6,353 nucleotides of DNA, from positions 1 to 6,353 of the forward strand of contig DAOVBC010000144.1 in assembly GCA_030670715.1 (NCBI GenBank). The letters are read 5' to 3'. Position 1 is the stretch's first letter. The number at the start of each line of letters is the position of its first letter. This stretch comes from Deltaproteobacteria bacterium (GTDB lineage: Bacteria > Desulfobacterota > Desulfobacteria > Desulfobacterales > SG8-13). Shown here in pieces: positions 6,331 to 6,353 of the stretch. The translations under genes and the position numbers were made by a program. The notes under the pieces are model-generated. The model had not been told where the DNA came from. It saw nothing but the letters and a program-made list of their open reading frames with translations, and made no database searches.

Positions 6331-6353
6331 ATTTATTATGGTTGTCTCGCTCA

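Overview
The window fits a chromosomal stretch of a Gram-negative bacterium of mid GC content, most likely Desulfobacterota (deltaproteobacteria, Desulfobacterales-like). The pointers are a receiver + DUF4388/PATAN + GAF regulator, and intergenic spaces packed with palindromic repeats. This assignment is inferred from family knowledge and was not tested by a search.

Layout: 1-373 has no gene. It holds a 239-bp imperfect palindrome (29-267), then a short leader with a ribosome binding site for a TTG-started gene. 374-2470 (+) encodes a 698-residue response-regulator-like protein: receiver, DUF4388/PATAN, an acidic linker with a tandemly duplicated motif, and two GAF domains, with no DNA-binding or enzymatic output domain. 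2471-3021 has no convincing gene. It holds a 254-bp MITE-like element (2510-2763) whose ends look like an IS630-type insertion into CTAG, then a probable promoter. 3022-5511 (+) encodes a complete M1-family zinc aminopeptidase (829 aa, ERAP1-like C-terminal domain, no signal peptide). 5512-5944 has no supported gene. It holds a cluster of short hairpins, a degenerate ~50-bp-period repeat and a 12-bp-stem terminator-like hairpin between converging genes. 5945-6136 (-) is a small 63-aa hypothetical gene with a good ribosome binding site. 6170-6330 is a third palindromic element, with 13-bp perfect terminal inverted repeats, two GC-rich REP-like hairpins inside, and a possible 8-bp target duplication.

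The two large genes are separated by 551 bp containing a transposable-element relic, so they are probably independent transcription units. The regulator probably integrates phosphorylation with a small-molecule signal and acts through protein contacts. The aminopeptidase is probably a cytosolic peptide-recycling enzyme. Nothing in the sequence ties the two together functionally. No defence system, CRISPR array, tRNA or rRNA was seen. The most notable content is the three structurally different palindromic elements, one in or beside each large intergenic space, together with the repeated motif in the regulator's linker and the small unrecognised gene.
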